From Kiritimatiellia bacterium (GTDB lineage Bacteria; Verrucomicrobiota; Kiritimatiellia; SLAD01), in the NCBI GenBank assembly GCA_007126995.1, contig SLAD01000227.1, positions 1 to 5,811 of the forward strand: a stretch of 5,811 nucleotides of DNA, given 5' to 3'. The position numbers and the translations under genes are program-made. Of the stretch, positions 1-3,292 are shown piece by piece (position 1 is the first letter of the stretch; the number at the start of each line of letters is the position of its first letter). The notes below the pieces were generated by a model. It was given only the letters and a program-made list of their open reading frames with translations, searched no databases and was not told the origin of the DNA.

Positions 1-512
1 GAGGTCTTCTCGGCTAGGTAAGACAACATCAAGTCCGGTCCCGGCGCAATCACGCCGCCGGTGTATCCCTTGCGGGGCTGGATGATATCGAACGTGGTGG
101 CCGTGCCGATATCGATCACAATGATCGGAACCTCATAACGCGCCACGGCACCAGCCACGTTAGCCAAGCGGTCCTGCCCGATCCGCTCGGGTTGCGGATA
201 AGTGATAGACGCGCCCAGTTTCATGCGGTGATCGACTTGCAACGGAGCTGTGCCGGACACGCGTCGAAACAGCTTCATCAACTTCTCGTTGACGCCCGGG
301 ACTACGGAAGCCACGACCACGCCTCGCGGCTGGCGTTGTGCGCGCCATGCTTTCAGCAGCTTGCGCAGCGAGGGGCCGTCTAATTCCGATGTCGCGATCC
401 GCTCTCGTTTCTGAATGCGGTCCGATGTGTACCACCCCAACGAGGTACTGGAATTACCCACATCGATGACCCAAACCGGCGCCGAAGGAGACGTGGCAGA
501 AGCCTTCTTCAT
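1..512 (-). CDS. coaX: Type III pantothenate kinase CoaX, 3' part missing at window edge
   Basis: Phosphorylates pantothenate with ATP, the first committed step of coenzyme A synthesis in the cytoplasm. About 170 codons are visible before the left edge; the family is usually about 250-260 residues, so roughly the last third is missing. I translated the frame by hand. An N-terminal extension of about 12 residues precedes the ASKHA-fold phosphate-binding motif VIDVGNSSTSLGWY (about 15-28, Asp17). Then come ERIGQDRLANVAGA (109-122, the conserved G-x-DR), the second nucleotide-site motif VIDIGTATTFD (132-142, Asp134) and YTGGVIAPG (150-158). These are the diagnostic CoaX blocks and do not occur in CoaA or CoaW kinases. 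The ATG at 512-510 overlaps the nadC stop as ATGA, which fixes the start and suggests translational coupling; no strong Shine-Dalgarno site is seen. BirA-type partners often sit near coaX, but here the neighbour is nadC. Family assignment is very secure; the full length cannot be judged. Confidence 0.95.
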   Translation of the reverse strand, partial: MKKASATSPSAPVWVIDVGNSSTSLGWYTSDRIQKRERIATSELDGPSLRKLLKAWRAQRQPRGVVVASVVPGVNEKLMKLFRRVSGTAPLQVDHRMKLGASITYPQPERIGQDRLANVAGAVARYEVPIIVIDIGTATTFDIIQPRKGYTGGVIAPGPDLMLSYLAEKT

Positions 513-1381
513 CGAACGGTTTCGTCCCAATCCAGTGCACAATCAAACGCCTCGACCGAGTGCGTTAACGCGCCAATGGACAATGCGGTCGGGCCCGCCT
601 CCGCATAGGCGCGGACGGTATCCAGTGTGATTCCACCCGACACTTCGGTCTTGATTTGGCCACCGCAGCGCTCCACACAGGCGCGGACTTGATCGGGCGT
701 CATGTTATCCAGCAACACCCAGTCGGGTGCGGCCGTCAATACCTCATCAAGCTGGCTCTCGTGATCGATTTCCACCTGCACCGGAATCTCAGGGAATCGC
801 GCCCGCGCCGCCTGAATTGCACCGGCAATCGTGCGCTCCTGCCCCGATAACCAGAAGGCCAAATGGTTGTCTTTGATCATGATGCGGTCATAGAGGCCCA
901 TACGGTGATTCTCACCGCCGCCACAGCACACTGCATACTTATCGAGCAGCCGCCAGCCCGGCGCCGTCTTGCGTGTGTCGAGGATCACGACGGGCAGATC
1001 ACTGACCCGGTCACAATAGGCTGCCGTGCGAGTCGCAATGCCGCTTAACCGCTGCACAAAGTTCAGGGCCACACGCTCGGCGGAAAGCAGCGCCCGCGCA
1101 TGACCGCGTACCTGCAGGATCATTTCACCCCGGCTTACGTGCGCTCCCTCCGTCACACAGATCTTGACCGTGGCGAGCGGATCAAGCTGACGGAAAACAG
1201 CCGAGGCGATATGCACACCGCACAAGATACCTTCGTCTCGCGCCACCAGCGCGGCGGCGGCCTTCGCGGCTTCCGGCACCAACGCCACCGTGGTGACATC
1301 GCCGCTGCCGATATCCTCCGTCAGCGCCATCTGGATCAGGCGCTCGGCTGCTGCGGCACTTTGTTCGGGACGCTCAATCAT
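509..1381 (-). CDS. nadC: Quinolinate phosphoribosyltransferase (nicotinate-nucleotide pyrophosphorylase, carboxylating) NadC
   Basis: Converts quinolinate and PRPP to nicotinate mononucleotide, CO2 and pyrophosphate in de novo NAD synthesis; cytoplasmic, usually a dimer or hexamer. The 290-residue length is normal for the family. Numbering from the GTG at 1384, the N-terminal alpha/beta part carries LTEDIGSGDVTT (21-32). The active site follows: ALLSAERVALNFVQRLSGIA (98-117, Arg104), ILDTRKTAPGWR (134-145, Arg138/Lys139), GGGENHR (155-161), IMIKDNH (168-174, Lys171), VEID (204-207, Glu205), LLDNM (224-228, Asp226), EVSGGI (247-252) and SIGALTHS (269-276). All residues known to hold quinolinate and the PRPP phosphates appear present. 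The start is the ATG at 1381-1379: its A overlaps the TGA of the preceding pseudopilin gene (TGATG) and GGAT lies five bases upstream. An in-frame GTG one codon earlier is the alternative. The 3' end overlaps coaX by four bases. No nadA or nadB is visible here. Confidence 0.97.
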   Translation of the reverse strand: MIERPEQSAAAAERLIQMALTEDIGSGDVTTVALVPEAAKAAAALVARDEGILCGVHIASAVFRQLDPLATVKICVTEGAHVSRGEMILQVRGHARALLSAERVALNFVQRLSGIATRTAAYCDRVSDLPVVILDTRKTAPGWRLLDKYAVCCGGGENHRMGLYDRIMIKDNHLAFWLSGQERTIAGAIQAARARFPEIPVQVEIDHESQLDEVLTAAPDWVLLDNMTPDQVRACVERCGGQIKTEVSGGITLDTVRAYAEAGPTALSIGALTHSVEAFDCALDWDETVR

Positions 1382-1722
1382 CACTCATCCGGGGTTGAAC
1401 GATGGCGCGCACTGACGACAGTCAGGCCGCTGGCGCGATCGCGCCAGCGATGAACAAGCCATTCGCCGTTGTCTTCCAGTTGGTCGGCATCAACTTGATC
1501 CGAAAAGTACTGGAGGCCGTGTTGATTCACTTCCGCGGTCAGCGCTTCCGCCATCGGCTGTGCGGACGCCTGCATGATTTGTGCCGCCACGCGCCGCGCC
1601 GCGTCGCCTCGCGACTCGGATCTGAGCGCACTGAAAACGGATTGCCCGGCAGCTAACCCCAGGAAGGCCACAATGAATAAGGCCACCAATACCTCGACCA
1701 GGCTAAAGCCATGCTGCTTCAT
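1381..1722 (-). CDS. Short type IV pilin-like minor pseudopilin, GspI-like
   Basis: Predicted inner-membrane pseudopilin processed by a prepilin peptidase. The N-terminus MKQHG-FSLVEVLVALFIVAF is a class III signal: a five-residue basic leader, cleavage after Gly5, Phe at +1 and the invariant Glu at +5 (Glu10), followed by one hydrophobic helix to about residue 26. The 113-residue length, the LVEVLVAL start and the position directly after gspG fit the minor pseudopilin GspI, which helps form the tip of the type II secretion pseudopilus. The C-terminal half (QLEDNGEWLVHRWRDRASG, 81-99) is only weakly GspI-like, so GspH or a general prepilin-type protein is possible. The gene overlaps gspG by four bases (ATGA, 1722-1719), and its TGA overlaps the nadC start. 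Shine-Dalgarno support is poor, so coupling to gspG is likely. A 22-bp perfect palindrome lies inside codons 92-99. The pseudopilin class is secure; the exact name is not. Confidence 0.87.
   Translation of the reverse strand: MKQHGFSLVEVLVALFIVAFLGLAAGQSVFSALRSESRGDAARRVAAQIMQASAQPMAEALTAEVNQHGLQYFSDQVDADQLEDNGEWLVHRWRDRASGLTVVSARHRSTPDE
1428..1449. repeat. 22-bp perfect palindrome inside the gspI-like gene
   Basis: The halves CGCTGGCGCGA (1428-1438) and TCGCGCCAGCG (1439-1449) are exact reverse complements with no spacer. The centre contains GCGATCGC. It codes for residues 92-99 (RWRDRASG) of the short pseudopilin, near its C-terminus and about 50 bases before the nadC start. Confidence 0.7.
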
Positions 1723-2186
1723 AACTCGGAGCTTGAGATGTCCGCCGCCGTTCCGGTTCCGCCGGGTTCGCCGTCGCTGCCGTACGAAATGATTTCGTAC
1801 GGTTCACCCGCACGTCCGGGAGCCAAATAGATATACGGGTTTCCCCAGGGATCATCCGGGATGCGCGTACGACCTAAATAACCGCCGGGCGGGAAGTCGC
1901 GCGGGACAGGTGAAATCGTCGGGCGCTCGACCAGTGCCTGCAGCCCCTGCGCTTGCGTCGGATAGCGCCCATGATCAATGTAGTAGGACTGGAGCGCCTG
2001 CTCCAATACACTGATTTGCAGCTTGGCGGTCTCCACGCGTGATTCCGCCTGATGACGGATTACGTTGATGCCCACAACGCTGGCCAAGCCCATCACGATG
2101 ACCAGCACCACCAGAACCTCAATCAAGGTAAAGCCCCGGCGCGTCGTATCGCCGTTATCTAGGTTGTGATTCAAATAATTCAACAT
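1719..2186 (-). CDS. gspG: Type II secretion system major pseudopilin GspG
   Basis: The major subunit of the periplasmic pseudopilus that pushes folded exoproteins through the outer-membrane secretin. The 155-residue protein has an 18-residue leader ending in TTRRG, then FTLIEVLVVLVIVMGLASVV (19-38) with Glu23 at +5 and one membrane helix. The remaining GspG hallmarks follow in order: AKLQISVLEQALQSYYIDHGRYPT (54-77), QGLQALVERP (80-89), IPDDPWGNPYIY (109-120) and the C-terminal calcium-loop region SYGSDGEPGGTGTAADI (134-150), with Asp138 and Asp149 as likely ligands. Length and motif order are typical. The start at 2186 lies 12 bases after the epimerase stop, and GAGG, overlapping that stop, sits ten bases upstream as a somewhat distant ribosome site. 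The end overlaps the next pseudopilin gene. No gspD, E, F, J, K, L or M gene is in the window, so the rest of the machine must be encoded elsewhere. An 11-bp-arm inverted repeat lies in codons 129-136. Confidence 0.96.
   Translation of the reverse strand: MLNYLNHNLDNGDTTRRGFTLIEVLVVLVIVMGLASVVGINVIRHQAESRVETAKLQISVLEQALQSYYIDHGRYPTQAQGLQALVERPTISPVPRDFPPGGYLGRTRIPDDPWGNPYIYLAPGRAGEPYEIISYGSDGEPGGTGTAADISSSEL
1780..1802. repeat. Perfect inverted repeat (11-bp arms, 1-base centre) inside gspG
   Basis: CCGTACGAAAT (1780-1790) and ATTTCGTACGG (1792-1802) are exact reverse complements around one G. The element covers gspG codons 129-136 (PYEIISYG), about 60 bases before the start of the next gene. 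Part of the match follows from the conserved YEI-SYG protein motif, so it may be fortuitous. Confidence 0.6.
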
Positions 2187-2198
2187 AATATGGCATCC

Positions 2199-3146
2199 TC
2201 AACATCCCACGGACGAATTCGATAGAAACCAATCCACCGTCTGCTGGAGTCCTTCATCGAAGGGTACGCTAGGTTTCCAACCCAGCAAGTCGCGTGCCCG
2301 TTGCGAATCGGCCTGCGAATCCCGCACATCGCCCGCGCGCGGTTCACCATGGACCGGCTTTATATCCGAGCCCATCAATTTAGCAATACGGCTCGCTAAT
2401 TCATTGATCGACGTTCGATAGCCCCAAGCGACATTATACACGCCACCCGCCGCCTCGTCCGGTGCCTCCAGACAACAGAGATTGCCGGCTACGACATCCT
2501 CTACGTAGGTGAAGTCGCGCGTTTGTTCTCCGTCGCCGTGAATGGTTGGGGCTTTCCCCTCCTTGAAGGCGCGAATGAACAGCGGGATGACTGCCGCGTA
2601 GTCGGAGGCCGGGTCCTGGCGCGGGCCGAAAACATTGAAGTAGCGCAAGGCATAGGTTTTTAGGCCGTAGAGCTGATGGAAGATTCGCAGGTAGTGTTCT
2701 CCGGCCAACTTTGAAAAGGCATAGGGTGACAGCGGGCGCGGCAACATGTCCTCGTGTTTGGGCAGCTCTTCGGTATCGCCATAGACCGACGAGGATGAAC
2801 TGAAAACCACGCGCTCCACGCCTGCGTCACGGGCGGCCAGTAGCAACCGCAAGGTGCCGGTCACATTCACTTCATTCGTCGACCACGGGTCCTCAACGCT
2901 GCGTTGCACCGACGGCAAGGCGCCGAAGTGAAGTATATGACGAACGCCCGATACGGCCGATTTAACAGCGGCATCATCACGCAGGTCGCCTTCGATCAAC
3001 TCGATATCCGTTTCGATATCGCAAAGATTCTTACGACGGCCGGTCGAAAAGTTGTCCATTACCCGGACACGGTCACCCCGCGCCAACAACGCGCGGACAG
3101 CCGTGCCGCCGATAAAACCTGCTCCACCTGTAACCAAACAATCCAC
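2199..3146 (-). CDS. NAD-dependent UDP-sugar 4-epimerase, WbpP/GalE type (extended SDR)
   Basis: Predicted cytoplasmic epimerase acting at C4 of a UDP-hexose, most likely UDP-GlcNAc/UDP-GalNAc, to supply precursors for surface polysaccharide. At 315 residues it has normal family length. The Rossmann motif VTGGAGFIG (5-13) binds NAD; DNFSTG (31-36) and EGDLRD (52-57) contact the cofactor; the catalytic triad is Ser in SSSSSVYG (116-123) with Tyr142 and Lys146 of PYAFSK. RYFNVFGPRQDP (168-179), YAAVIPLFI (183-191) and HGDGEQTRDFTYVEDV (203-218) match the WbpP-like branch. In GDVRDSQAD (272-280) Ser277 aligns, from memory, with the small residue that lets WbpP accept N-acetylated sugars, where E. 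coli GalE has Tyr299. I chose the GTG at 3146-3144 because GGGAG lies seven bases upstream and the NAD fold starts at once. The open frame continues 71 codons upstream through the intergenic palindrome and into lptD, and that part does not look like protein. Substrate remains an inference. Confidence 0.93.
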   Translation of the reverse strand: MDCLVTGGAGFIGGTAVRALLARGDRVRVMDNFSTGRRKNLCDIETDIELIEGDLRDDAAVKSAVSGVRHILHFGALPSVQRSVEDPWSTNEVNVTGTLRLLLAARDAGVERVVFSSSSSVYGDTEELPKHEDMLPRPLSPYAFSKLAGEHYLRIFHQLYGLKTYALRYFNVFGPRQDPASDYAAVIPLFIRAFKEGKAPTIHGDGEQTRDFTYVEDVVAGNLCCLEAPDEAAGGVYNVAWGYRTSINELASRIAKLMGSDIKPVHGEPRAGDVRDSQADSQRARDLLGWKPSVPFDEGLQQTVDWFLSNSSVGC

Positions 3147-3153
3147 GCAACCG

Positions 3154-3158
3154 CTCCC
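3154..3158 (-). promoter_or_regulatory. Shine-Dalgarno site deciding the epimerase GTG start
   Basis: On the minus strand AAAGGGAG is followed by seven bases and then GTG GAT TGT TTG GTT ACA GGT, which is the first strand of the NAD-binding fold. This site decides between the GTG at 3146 and the far upstream ATG at 3359, which would add 71 low-complexity residues and overlap the lptD 3' end. Confidence 0.75.
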
Positions 3159-3202
3159 TTTCACAATCTTTCGCCTAACGTAGATATCATCCGCAACCAA
3201 TG

Positions 3203-3253
3203 CTGTAGCCGCCCTCGCTGAGGGCGGCCCGGGCTCAGCGGGCACGGCTACAG
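3203..3253. repeat. REP-like imperfect palindrome (20-base arms, 17 of 20 paired)
   Basis: The left arm CTGTAGCCGCCCTCGCTGAG (3203-3222) and the right arm CTCAGCGGGCACGGCTACAG (3234-3253) are inverted copies matching at 17 of 20 positions, around an 11-base GC-only centre. An alternative inner hairpin also exists: CCGCCCTC, loop GCT, GAGGGCGG (3209-3227), a perfect 8-bp stem. Two competing folds closed by the same CTGTAGCCG/CGGCTACAG outer stem resemble dispersed extragenic palindromes of the REP type. It lies just after a gene, the normal place for such elements. Possible roles are mRNA 3'-end protection of lptD, attenuation before the epimerase, or simply a repeat spread by a RAYT-type transposase. 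Only one copy is in the window, so its dispersed nature is inferred. It lacks the T-run directly after the stem that an intrinsic terminator on the minus strand would need. Confidence 0.7.
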
Positions 3254-3292
3254 TCAAACACTCTTTTTTGTAACACCTTTTCCCGTAAGCCT

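Larger units (their letters stand above)
3147..3292. other. Intergenic region between lptD and the epimerase
   Basis: This 146-base stretch is the only sizeable non-coding DNA in the window. It holds a 51-base palindromic element (3203-3253), an A-rich tract on the minus strand between lptD and that element (TTACAAAAAAGAG), and the epimerase ribosome site. I see no convincing sigma-70 promoter. A TTGACT on the minus strand (3257-3252) has the look of a -35 box, but the expected -10 position falls inside the GC-rich palindrome. No tRNA or riboswitch structure is recognised. Confidence 0.6.

Noticed and set aside
160..435. 91-codon minus-strand open frame near the left edge
   Set aside because: It is in a different frame within the coaX coding region, whose own frame carries all conserved kinase motifs.
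1100..1453. 117-codon plus-strand open frame across the nadC/gspI junction
   Set aside because: It runs antisense to two well-supported genes and shows no protein family features.
3252..3257. TTGACT on the minus strand as a -35 promoter box for the epimerase operon
   Set aside because: The region 16-18 bases downstream lies inside the GC-rich palindrome and has no TATAAT-like sequence.
3203..3268. Palindrome plus T-run (TTTTTT at 3263-3268) as an intrinsic terminator on the plus strand
   Set aside because: No plus-strand gene precedes it and the T-run is about nine bases from the stem. On the minus strand the stem is followed by CATTGGTTGCGG, with no T-run.
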